Program-made: the position numbers and the translations under genes | Notes under the pieces: model-generated | What the model saw: only the letters and a program-made list of their open reading frames with translations | Databases searched by the model: none | What the model was told of the DNA's origin: nothing | Part shown: positions 1 through 8,270 of the stretch, piece after piece | Position numbering within the stretch: position 1 is the stretch's first letter | How the letters are laid out: every line of letters begins with the position of its first letter | DNA from: Bin55 sp028819195 | GTDB taxonomy: Bacteria; Pseudomonadota; Gammaproteobacteria; Pseudomonadales; Azotimanducaceae | NCBI GenBank assembly: GCA_028819195.1 | Contig: JAPPMF010000012.1 | Location: 62,001-126,000, forward strand | DNA length: 64,000 nucleotides | Direction of reading: 5' to 3'

Positions 1-1031
1 CTAACATCACGTACCGCATTTGCTGCTAGATTTGTTGAGTCGGTTCGCATATATGTGATATGCCCATCTTCATACAAACGTTGTGCGACATTCATGGTTT
101 TACGAATACTAAATTTCAATCGTGACGCTGCAGTCTGTTGCAGGGTTGAGGTTGTAAACGGCGCACTAGGTTTGGATGTGCTCGGAGTCTTGTCGTGTTT
201 AATCACGACAAATTTTTCACTCTCAAGATTAGCGACTAACGTATCCGCTGCTTGTCGATTTTTCACTGATCTCCCAAGTGCTTTACCCTCGTAGCGAGTA
301 ACCTGAAAACGATAACTCTTCGCTTTTCCGTCTTCCGACGAATATTTAGAAAAGTCACCCGATCGCCGTAAATTTGCATACAGTTCCCAATACTCTTCGA
401 CATGGAATGCACGAATCTCTTGTTCGCGTTCCACAATAAGTTTCGCAGCGACGGATTGAACACGCCCAGCAGATAATTTTTTTGCAACTTTCGCCCACAA
501 CAATGGACTGAGGTTAAACCCAACAATTCGATCCAAAAATCGCCGCGTGAGATAAGCGTTAACTAAGTTCAAATTGACTTGGCGGGGACTTTCAAATGCC
601 GTTTTGATCGCGTTCTTGGTAATTTCACTAAATACCACTCTGAGGTAACTCTCTTCAGGCTTATCAAGTACCTGCGTTACATGCCAAGCAATGGCTTCAC
701 CTTCTCGATCCATGTCTGTAGCTAGGTAAATTAAATCTACCTCTCGCGCAAGCGTTTTTAAGTCGGCAACAACTTGTTCTTTATCTTTGTCAATCGCATA
801 CTTGGCTTCCCAGCCCATGGTGGGATTAATTCCCATTGTGTCAAAGAAAGTACTTTTATTTTTGTTCGCATCTTTAATCTGTGCAAGGAGAATCCCAAGG
901 TTGATAAATTTACCCTTCGACAGATCACGAAAATGCCCAGCGGTGGACTTAACTACATAGTCTTTTCCTAGGTACTTGTTAATCGTCTTCGCTTTACTAG
1001 GCGATTCAACAATGACTAAATAACGAGCCAT
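1..1031 (-). CDS. topA: DNA topoisomerase I, N-terminal ~343 residues (3' end outside window)
   Basis: Type IA topoisomerase that relaxes negative supercoils by breaking one DNA strand through a tyrosine link. The reverse strand reads from ATG at 1031 (preceded by a GGAG ribosome binding site) as MARYLVIVESPSKAKTINKY, the Toprim domain start typical of TopA. It continues through the TDMDREGEAIAWH acidic Toprim motif and QSVAAKLIVERE. Near the window edge lies ITYMRTDS, which contains the family's active-site tyrosine. The frame is open to base 1, so the C-terminal part and zinc fingers are not visible. It reads away from the small membrane protein gene upstream of it, in the same direction. 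Identification is very secure. Confidence 0.97.
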   Translation of the reverse strand, partial: MARYLVIVESPSKAKTINKYLGKDYVVKSTAGHFRDLSKGKFINLGILLAQIKDANKNKSTFFDTMGINPTMGWEAKYAIDKDKEQVVADLKTLAREVDLIYLATDMDREGEAIAWHVTQVLDKPEESYLRVVFSEITKNAIKTAFESPRQVNLNLVNAYLTRRFLDRIVGFNLSPLLWAKVAKKLSAGRVQSVAAKLIVEREQEIRAFHVEEYWELYANLRRSGDFSKYSSEDGKAKSYRFQVTRYEGKALGRSVKNRQAADTLVANLESEKFVVIKHDKTPSTSKPSAPFTTSTLQQTAASRLKFSIRKTMNVAQRLYEDGHITYMRTDSTNLAANAVRDV

Positions 1032-1126
1032 AAAACTCCTGTACGTGCTCTATTCCAATTCCCGTGAGTCGGGTCAAACATTCGAGTTCAATTTTTGTAA
1101 GTTATACATACGACACTATCAAGAAC

Positions 1127-1690
1127 TCAGAGAAACTGTTTCGATGAGGCAACAACAAGTCGATTCCATTCGATCAAACGATTCAAGAATAATAACATTT
1201 GATCGATGTACTCTTCTGCACTCGTTTCTAGGCGTTCATGACCTAACCATTTCACCGAATTGGAAGTGCAAACTAGGGCAACCAATGTTGGTGGGCTTAG
1301 TATCAAAATTTCTTCAATTTGTTTCCAATATTCCCTCTCTAAAGTTAGGGAACTACTCTCGGCCAACACTAGATGTGTGTTTGCTATCGGTCCATTTTCG
1401 CGAATAGACTTGTATAGTGCCCACTCTGGATAATCTTCGTCGGTTTCATTAACAAACTCCATCGCCCAGCTTGCACATCGTTTCTTTGGTTCTATTGGAA
1501 TCCCACCAGCACTAACGCGTTCACTTGCCGGAGCATTAACGTCATGTATATATTCAATACCTATAACTAAGTTCTTTTGTCTTGCCTGCAAGCGAAGCTT
1601 ACCGATCGCTCGTTCTTTAGGTGATGGAAGAATCGAAAACATACCACCAACGATGAATAAACAAGCAAGCGCGATTAGCCAGTAAACCAA
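1127..1690 (-). CDS. Small membrane-anchored protein upstream of topA, unknown function
   Basis: A 187-residue protein beginning with one hydrophobic segment (residues about 3-22) and then LPSPKERAIGKLRLQARQ, a basic juxtamembrane stretch. The rest is soluble and predicted cytoplasmic, with no catalytic motif that I recognise. It lies 95 bases upstream of topA on the same strand. From memory, short proteins of this form (one membrane segment, then a PSPR/K-rich motif) occur beside topA in pseudomonads and relatives; that is a recollection, not a search result. A 120-codon frame on the opposite strand overlaps it, but lacks protein-like features. No function can be assigned. Confidence 0.7.
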   Translation of the reverse strand: MVYWLIALACLFIVGGMFSILPSPKERAIGKLRLQARQKNLVIGIEYIHDVNAPASERVSAGGIPIEPKKRCASWAMEFVNETDEDYPEWALYKSIRENGPIANTHLVLAESSSLTLEREYWKQIEEILILSPPTLVALVCTSNSVKWLGHERLETSAEEYIDQMLLFLNRLIEWNRLVVASSKQFL

Positions 1691-1916
1691 TTACAAGATC
1701 CTGAAATATTCCATACTGCAGGGCATGGAGATTGACGTGAATTGCAGCTTTTAAATGTTCTTATTGTAGAAATAACAAACGAGATTGGTTCACCTAGAAT
1801 TTGATTGGTACGCGCAACCAAGTCGAAATATTGATTTGATACAGAAATCAGTTTTGACTACTGATTCTTTTGCTGGCTCACGTGAATGAACTAGATAAAT
1901 TTGCTTCTAAGTCGTT

Positions 1917-4900
1917 TCAGTTCTCGACAACGGAAGGGCGAGTTTTCTTGCCTCCATGAACCGAAGGTTCGTTCGACCATTTTCGTCGAAGCAGATTTAA
2001 CGGTTCCATCAATTCGTTTTTAGGTAACCCAAGTACATCAAAGAGTACGAATTGATCTAACCAAATCCTCGTTTCGTCACGATAAGATTCATTCCCGGGC
2101 AAAAGTTGTCGTTCTTTTATGTAGTCGAATGCTTTATTCAATTGAGTCAACTGTTTGTCATTCAATGCACGAACGTCTAAAACAGGTAATTCTGGTAATG
2201 TGGTGATTGAAACTGATGTTCTTCCTGGTTGTTGTCGCGTTCCAGTCCACCAAAACAATATTAAACCTAAGGTTGTGTTTGCCCACAGCAATAACGGTAT
2301 GTCCCAGGATTCACTTTTACACTTGAAATTTGGCCAAGCTCTTCCCCCGATTGATTTTTCAGAAGTGAAGCAGGCAGAAAGTGCTTGCGAAGCTAATCCA
2401 AAATCACGGTTGAAATGGAGTTTCGTAGCTGTACCGTCCCAAATTTTCAAAGCACGTTCATTACAATTTTTACGTACCACACATTCTGAGTCTGGATTCA
2501 CTATTACTCTAGTCTCACGAGTTGCTGAATGTCCCCACAAACATGGATAAGTCGGTACGTTTCCTTTGATACTTTTTACATCGAATGGGCCACGAGGCTC
2601 ACCTTCTTGATTTGTTTCTTTACCAGTCAAGTCCATGTGATACAGACCTGTTGAACCGAGCTCATTTAACTTAGTGAATACTAAATTGTGTCTCGTTCGA
2701 GAACGCGGCAGAGCTAATATGCCCCTAACTAAAGAGGAAACACTTTTTGTGATTTCTAGATCTCTAATACCTAAAAATTTACTCTCGTCTGGATAACCAC
2801 GGATGTAATGACCACGGTCGACTTCACCTATCGATAATGTACCACTTGTTGACGAATCGGAAATCCGTGCTATCTGTCTAGCAAGATAACAACCTTCAAG
2901 GATCGATGTAGGTCTTTGGTAAAGATTGACGTAGAGAATACTCGGATGTCGAGACGACTTCGGACTGCGTTTACGACCGACGAGCATAACTTCAGCCATG
3001 CTAGTATCGTCAGAAAACGCTTGTTGTTGAAATCCATCGTTTGCGATAGCCATCAAAACAACGTTGTCGTACTCTTCCAATAGTAATTTTCGGGCGTTTG
3101 CCCAAGCTTTTCCATTTGCAAACGTTGCTGGTAGAACTAGTGCAATGATACCCCTGTTAGGCTTGAGTTTTGCTTCACCTAGATCGACAAAATTTGATGC
3201 TAATCCAGCTTGTCCAGAACCACCTCTATATACTTTTCGTGTTGGAGAATATCTTTTGTACAAATCGGTAAGTCTTTTTGACATTTTGCGTTGCTCATCG
3301 TTGGAATTTTGAAATCCAGCAAATGACGGTACAGGTATCCCAATCTTGTTTGCTTCGTGGCCGGTCGGTCTAGTAAATGGAGGATTCATGATCACCAGAT
3401 CAAAGCTATCATGAGCAAGTACTTTTCTTTTGTTAGCTTGTTTACCTTTTCCACTTAAGAATTCACTACCTGATCCAAAAAGAGGCAACGCTTCTTCATC
3501 CTCGATTAAATCAAGAGAACCAAGCGATACTGAATGACCCGACCCAGCTTTCGGATCGCCGTAAGGCATGGTAACAATGTTCATATCGTCAAACGTGATC
3601 CCGGGATGAACACTCGAAAGAATGGAGGCCGTGAGATGTGTCGCGGCTGGCATGATATCTGCTCCCGTTAAAACTTGTTCAACGATCGTAGCATGGAATT
3701 TCGAATCGTCAAATCCAATGTGGCGAATTCGAGAAGCGATGCTACTGTAGGCTGCCGTCAGTAAAGTACCGGTTCCGCAAGCAAAATCGGCGATTCGAAG
3801 ATTTTTTACACAGGACGGGTCGGACCAGTCAATATCAATGCGTGAGATTGCAATTTCGGCGAGTAAGTGAGCGGCGCTTGGTCGAGTATAAAACGTCGCC
3901 AAAAATTTTCGATCAGTAATAAGTCTTTGAAACATTCGACCGCAAAGATCATTTTGTGTGGTTATGCCGATAGGCCCGAGCACTTCCAACATACGATTCA
4001 TACGATGTAATACTCGTGACGCAATCTGTTGTGGAATTAAAGCAAGCAAATCATGCGCAAGGGCAAAAATTGGCCAGTAATTAATGTTTTCTAGTATGAA
4101 TCTCCAAGTCGTGAGTAGGTCAGTAGACAAAAATGTCTTGCTTATGGTCGTGAAATCTGCAACCGCAGGAATGTCGTATTCTTTAGTGATGGTTGCATGG
4201 AACAACAACGCGTTTGCTAATATAGACATCGCCATTCGAAGAGTCTGTTCTCCAGATTCTTGGCACAGAACTTCCGCAACTTTCCGATTAGCGATATCAG
4301 AAGAATCTTCAATCATAGATGCACATTGACTGACTGCCTGATCTAGTTCTAGCAGGCTTGCTGTAATTGCACTTTCGGAAACACATAAGTGTTCTACTCC
4401 ATCGGCTAGTTCGTCGATATCGGCAGAAATCCAACCTCGTTCTGGCCAACGAACAGGATTGCCCGACGTTTCAGACCATATGCAGTATTCAAATTTACAT
4501 TTTTGTAATTCTGACAACAACTCCGCTTGAGGAGTAGTACTCAAGTGAATAGGAAGACGGACTGCCATGCATCGTTCTACCTGATAGCCATGTTCGCGTA
4601 GCGTATGTCCTAGTCGTTTTATCGCGTCGTTTTCAACCGTGCGAGCGGGAGCGTACTCCGTTTCTATCAACACTGGATGACCACCGCTTCTCGCAAGCAT
4701 TGAAATGTCTGGTTGAAGTCCCTGCTCTACTAAGATTTGAGTACTTTCCGCAACCAAATCTTCACGCCAACGAGGGTGTTTGCCGCGCAAAATCTCAGCA
4801 AGGGCAAAATTTATTACTTTCTCGTCAGATCTGGAAATCATTAACTCTCTATGGAATAGATGACCACTAAACGGACTATCTTCCGTATCCCAAGCGATAG

Positions 4901-4949
4901 TAAATTTATCTACACTCCGATAGAATAGTGTTCGAATTAGAGCACTCAC
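1917..4949 (-). CDS. Solitary fusion protein: nuclease-like N-terminus plus N6-adenine DNA methyltransferase (copy A)
   Basis: A 1010-residue protein with the overall size and order of type IIG restriction-modification enzymes. Residues 80-81 are PD, followed at 96-98 by ETE in HPVLIETEY, a PD-(D/E)xK-like arrangement in which the usual lysine is glutamate (as in the BamHI ExE variant). A helical region follows. Then come FYTRP (353-357), the SAM-binding motif DFACGTG (388-394) and the catalytic NPPF of gamma-class adenine methyltransferases (522-525). The last ~350 residues may hold target recognition. They include LLWANTTLGLILFWWTG and end in a WSNEPSVHGGKK motif. It starts with GTG. No restriction, specificity or helicase gene adjoins it. 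A diverged paralog lies at 32634-35573 with the same motifs in the same order. Methylation activity is well supported by motifs; cleavage is only a possibility. Confidence 0.85.
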   Translation of the reverse strand: MSALIRTLFYRSVDKFTIAWDTEDSPFSGHLFHRELMISRSDEKVINFALAEILRGKHPRWREDLVAESTQILVEQGLQPDISMLARSGGHPVLIETEYAPARTVENDAIKRLGHTLREHGYQVERCMAVRLPIHLSTTPQAELLSELQKCKFEYCIWSETSGNPVRWPERGWISADIDELADGVEHLCVSESAITASLLELDQAVSQCASMIEDSSDIANRKVAEVLCQESGEQTLRMAMSILANALLFHATITKEYDIPAVADFTTISKTFLSTDLLTTWRFILENINYWPIFALAHDLLALIPQQIASRVLHRMNRMLEVLGPIGITTQNDLCGRMFQRLITDRKFLATFYTRPSAAHLLAEIAISRIDIDWSDPSCVKNLRIADFACGTGTLLTAAYSSIASRIRHIGFDDSKFHATIVEQVLTGADIMPAATHLTASILSSVHPGITFDDMNIVTMPYGDPKAGSGHSVSLGSLDLIEDEEALPLFGSGSEFLSGKGKQANKRKVLAHDSFDLVIMNPPFTRPTGHEANKIGIPVPSFAGFQNSNDEQRKMSKRLTDLYKRYSPTRKVYRGGSGQAGLASNFVDLGEAKLKPNRGIIALVLPATFANGKAWANARKLLLEEYDNVVLMAIANDGFQQQAFSDDTSMAEVMLVGRKRSPKSSRHPSILYVNLYQRPTSILEGCYLARQIARISDSSTSGTLSIGEVDRGHYIRGYPDESKFLGIRDLEITKSVSSLVRGILALPRSRTRHNLVFTKLNELGSTGLYHMDLTGKETNQEGEPRGPFDVKSIKGNVPTYPCLWGHSATRETRVIVNPDSECVVRKNCNERALKIWDGTATKLHFNRDFGLASQALSACFTSEKSIGGRAWPNFKCKSESWDIPLLLWANTTLGLILFWWTGTRQQPGRTSVSITTLPELPVLDVRALNDKQLTQLNKAFDYIKERQLLPGNESYRDETRIWLDQFVLFDVLGLPKNELMEPLNLLRRKWSNEPSVHGGKKTRPSVVEN

Positions 4950-5299
4950 TCAAACATCTTAGTCGATGACTGAAACAAACGAGGTGAGACCCTTGACTCA
5001 ACACTACTTGTTTAAAACTAAGTACGGGTGTATTCAGAAGGCTATTTACAGTTCTATATTATGACGAATGAAAAGTGTAGTTATAAAAAATAACAAATTC
5101 TTTCACCCACCTTTGTGAAACAAGTTAAATTTATAGCTTGAAGTTAACAATGACTTTTAAGCTAAAAAATTTAGTACAAAACAAGGACACAATCAAATTG
5201 TTAGAATAATCGCGCCCGACAACAGGTATTCGTAAAACGAAGGCGTCGAATCACCAATGTACATTGATTACCATTATAAGCTAACAATACGAAAACTCA
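4950..5299. other. 350-base AT-rich intergenic region upstream of slt
   Basis: This stretch separates the divergent methyltransferase fusion and slt. It holds two imperfect inverted repeats: a 6-base-arm repeat at 5101-5120 (TTTCAC and GTGAAA around 8 bases) and a longer imperfect one at 5132-5164 (TAGCTT and AAGCTA outer arms) followed by a short run of A. A TTGACT at about 4993 resembles a -35 element, but I see no convincing -10 at the right distance. No RNA gene or coding potential was recognised. The promoters of both flanking genes presumably lie here. Confidence 0.4.
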
Positions 5300-7243
5300 G
5301 TGTCAATTCTTAAATCCGTTTATACACTCTGTCCGGTTTCAAGAAGCCAGATTATTGTATGTTTAGCTGTGATTTGCCTTGGTGTGCACGCGGCCAACAT
5401 TGATCTTTCAGAAGCAGAGCTTAAGATCCAACGTTTGAACTACCAAAAAGCGAAAGCAGCCCTTGCTAAAAATCGTCTCAGCGAATATGAAGAGTTGAAG
5501 GCTACTCTTGATTCATACCCACTAATCGTATACCTCCATTACCGAGAAGGTCTAAGAAATATCGGTTTTCTAAAACCCGAAGAAGCAACAGCGATTAGAG
5601 AGAAATTGCGAGGTTCGTATCTCTATGACGAATTTCATAAAAAATGGCTGGAAGTACAAGTAAAACGAAATCGTTGGGCAATCTATGCCGAGTATTTCGA
5701 ACCAACTGACGATGTCGTCGCGAATTGTCATTACCTCCGCGCGCTGTATCGAACCGGTGAAAAAGAGAAAGCTATGGAACGAGTACCAGAATACTGGGTG
5801 GTTGGAATATCACAACCCGATGAATGTGATCCCATTTTTGATGTCTGGCTAAATGAAGGGTACCTGACAAGCGACTTGTTGTGGAAGAGAATAACGCTCG
5901 CGGTTCAACAGGATTCCAAGATCCTCGCGCGCTATCTGTTACGGTTTTTCTCAGCAAATGAACGACCCTTGGCAGATTTATTATTGAAAGTCGAGAAAAA
6001 ACCAACTATTGTCCAAAATCCGCACCAGTTTCCTAACACGACCCGAGGACGTGAAGTGTTGACTTACGGTTTGGTTAAGTTTGCCCAAAGTGAAAGTGTT
6101 GAAGCTTGGTCGTTATGGGAAGAATATCAGACGCTATTCGACTTTGACGAAGTTTCTTTTAACGCAACTAGTAGTGCCCTCGCGTTTTGGGCTACTCGAG
6201 ACGGTGAACTAATAGACGAAATTAATCCAAATTATTCAGAAGCAACCAAGTTACGTATTGCCGACACCGCAATCTCCCAAAGAGAATGGAGTCTAGCGCT
6301 ACAGTGGCTCGACGTATGCTCCTTAGACACCAAGGAAGATTACAAGTGGAAGTTTTGGTTTGCGATCACATCGCGTCGCGTCGGTAATCTCGAAACAACT
6401 GATTTACTCAAGGAACTCGCGGTAGAAAGAACTTACTATGGATTCCTCGCAGCAGACCATCTAGATTTACCTAAACAACTCAATGAGCACACGTGGGCTG
6501 ATTTCGAACGCCAACAATCCATTCATCGGAGGGACCCTCGCCTATTGCGCATTCTTGAACTTTATGAGATTAGCGAATCAAATAGTGCAAAAGAAGAGTG
6601 GTCATGGTTGATACCACAACTTGAACCTAGCGCGAAGCGTTGGTTAGCTTTCACGGTAGGTGGTTTCAAACACCCACATCATGCTATCGAAATCGCTTAT
6701 CGATCGGGTGCCTCAGATTTAGTAACTACCCGTTTTCCGATGCCTAATCGCAAACAGTATGAACGACACACTGCAAAAATCAACGTTGCACTGCCAGTTT
6801 TACTAGCAATTACTAGACAAGAAAGCGCATTTAACCCAACTGCAATTTCACCGGTCGGTGCCCGCGGGCTAATGCAACTGATGCCGGGAACGGCTAGGAG
6901 AACGGCGCGTGACATTCGCGTTCCAATCCCATCGTTACAAGAAATTTTGTACCCACCCGTGAATATACAAATCGGGTCTTACCATTTTCGTGAGTTGCTG
7001 GACGAGTTTGACAATCATACCATCTTGGCTTTGGCTGCATACAACGCTGGCTCGACTCGTGTCCACCGATGGTTAAAAGAACAAGATGCGGAAGGTATGG
7101 ACACACGAATTTGGATTGAGACAATTCCATTCCATGAAACTCGTAGTTATGTGAAAAATGTGCTGGCATACATTCAAGTGTATTCCATGCTTTTGGACGA
7201 ACCAGTCCCCATGTTCGCCGACCACGAAAAACAAATTCCATGA
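5300..7243 (+). CDS. slt: Soluble lytic murein transglycosylase (Slt70 family)
   Basis: Periplasmic enzyme that cleaves the MurNAc-GlcNAc bond of peptidoglycan with formation of 1,6-anhydro-muramic ends. The protein has 647 residues, close to E. coli Slt70. It starts at a GTG, with a hydrophobic segment at about residues 18-31 (IIVCLAVICLGVHA) consistent with an export signal. A long alpha-helical superhelix (residues about 35-470) precedes the lysozyme-like domain. There ITRQESAFNP carries the catalytic glutamate (E508), and GARGLMQLMPGTA and LAAYNAG are the other standard family motifs. Its stop overlaps the tatD start in an ATGA junction, so the two are probably cotranslated. The ribosome binding site is weak, which leaves the exact start uncertain. 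Confidence 0.95.
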   Translation: MSILKSVYTLCPVSRSQIIVCLAVICLGVHAANIDLSEAELKIQRLNYQKAKAALAKNRLSEYEELKATLDSYPLIVYLHYREGLRNIGFLKPEEATAIREKLRGSYLYDEFHKKWLEVQVKRNRWAIYAEYFEPTDDVVANCHYLRALYRTGEKEKAMERVPEYWVVGISQPDECDPIFDVWLNEGYLTSDLLWKRITLAVQQDSKILARYLLRFFSANERPLADLLLKVEKKPTIVQNPHQFPNTTRGREVLTYGLVKFAQSESVEAWSLWEEYQTLFDFDEVSFNATSSALAFWATRDGELIDEINPNYSEATKLRIADTAISQREWSLALQWLDVCSLDTKEDYKWKFWFAITSRRVGNLETTDLLKELAVERTYYGFLAADHLDLPKQLNEHTWADFERQQSIHRRDPRLLRILELYEISESNSAKEEWSWLIPQLEPSAKRWLAFTVGGFKHPHHAIEIAYRSGASDLVTTRFPMPNRKQYERHTAKINVALPVLLAITRQESAFNPTAISPVGARGLMQLMPGTARRTARDIRVPIPSLQEILYPPVNIQIGSYHFRELLDEFDNHTILALAAYNAGSTRVHRWLKEQDAEGMDTRIWIETIPFHETRSYVKNVLAYIQVYSMLLDEPVPMFADHEKQIP

Positions 7244-8016
7244 TTGACATTGGTGCAAATCTCTCTGACAAAGTTTTTCGTAAAGACATTAACGATGTAT
7301 TAACTCGTGCAAAAAATGCACAAGTTGAGCAAATTATCCTCACCGGTACAGATATCGAACACAGTACTCTCGCACTCGATATAGCCCAGCAACACCTAGG
7401 ATTTTTATATTCGACTGCTGGTGTGCACCCCCATTTGGCATCAACATTTGACACAACAACCGTTCATATACTACGAGAGATCGCCGAACATGAGTCGGTC
7501 GTAGCGGTTGGTGAAATGGGTCTAGACTTTTTTAGGAACTTGTCGCCTAAAAAATCCCAAGTTTATGCTTTCGAAGCACAATTAGATCTAGCTAGAAATC
7601 TAAATTTACCGGCATTCATCCACGATCGAGAAACGAACGGATTACTCTTAGAAATCCTCCACAACTACCGAGACGTATCTGGGGTGGTTCATTGTTTCAC
7701 TGGTTCCACCGAATTGATGAAAGAATATCTTGATCTCGGTTTCTATATCGGGATAACGGGTTGGATTTGCGACGAAAGACGCGGTACTGCACTACGAAAG
7801 TCGGTTTGTTATATTCCCGACGATAAATTATTGACAGAGACCGACTCCCCATATCTTATTCCACGTACCATCAAACCTCTTCCCAGATCGAGAAGAAATG
7901 AACCGAGCTATCTGCCGTACGTATTACGCGAACTAGCGCTAACGAGAAACCAATCACTAGAGCATATCACACAAATTACCACTAGGAACGCGAAGCAACT
8001 GTTTGAACTAGATTAA
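7240..8016 (+). CDS. tatD: TatD family metal-dependent 3'-5' DNase
   Basis: Cytoplasmic TIM-barrel hydrolase of the TatD family (258 residues), known for metal-dependent exonuclease activity on DNA and RNA. It begins MIDIGANLSDKVF, the form of true TatD rather than the DSHCH start of the YcfH/YjjV paralogs. GVHPH, GEMGLDFFRN, FIHDRE, VVHCFTGS and TETDSPYL supply the expected metal-binding histidines, glutamate and final aspartate. The ATG overlaps the slt stop by four bases. Its 3' end overlaps the convergent glutaredoxin-like gene by 35 bases, so transcription of the two must collide or terminate within coding sequence. It is not near tatABC, as is common for this family. Confidence 0.95.
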   Translation: MIDIGANLSDKVFRKDINDVLTRAKNAQVEQIILTGTDIEHSTLALDIAQQHLGFLYSTAGVHPHLASTFDTTTVHILREIAEHESVVAVGEMGLDFFRNLSPKKSQVYAFEAQLDLARNLNLPAFIHDRETNGLLLEILHNYRDVSGVVHCFTGSTELMKEYLDLGFYIGITGWICDERRGTALRKSVCYIPDDKLLTETDSPYLIPRTIKPLPRSRRNEPSYLPYVLRELALTRNQSLEHITQITTRNAKQLFELD

Positions 8017-8227
8017 CAACCTCTACAGAGGTAAATGGCCATATTAGTTCGTGATTACCAATACGAAGTACAGGAATTTTTTCTCCATATTGAATAAACA
8101 ACTGGTCGTCGTGAGCAATATCGTGTGTGAGTAGAGTCGAACCTGAGAGTTGTCCAATCGAACCTAGTAGTGTCATCGCTTGTTCGCAAAACGAACAATC
8201 GTCTGTTATGTAAAGGACCAACTGCAT
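7982..8227 (-). CDS. Glutaredoxin-like (DUF836 type) small thiol protein
   Basis: An 81-residue protein reading MQLVLYITDDCSFCEQA, with a CxxC redox pair at C11 and C14 at the start of a thioredoxin-like fold. A cis-proline motif IPVLRIG follows and is typical of the short glutaredoxin-like family (DUF836). It is probably a cytoplasmic thiol-disulfide exchange protein; its substrate is unknown. It is convergent with tatD and overlaps its last 35 bases. I see no clear ribosome binding site before the ATG. It lies upstream of the thioredoxin-fold lipoprotein gene on the same strand, 43 bases away, so a shared transcript with a redox theme is possible. Confidence 0.8.
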   Translation of the reverse strand: MQLVLYITDDCSFCEQAMTLLGSIGQLSGSTLLTHDIAHDDQLFIQYGEKIPVLRIGNHELIWPFTSVEVVNLVQTVASRS

Positions 8228-8270
8228 AAAGATTGCTGGACAAGGAGGATATTAGCCAATCAAGCTCCGA

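Noticed and set aside
1045..1407. A 120-codon frame on the forward strand
   Set aside because: It lies opposite the small membrane protein gene, which has a plausible membrane segment and position beside topA; the forward frame shows no protein-like pattern.
5132..5164. Inverted repeat followed by A residues, considered as a terminator
   Set aside because: The stem is interrupted and AT-rich, no T run follows on a strand with a gene ending there, and both flanking genes start, not end, here.
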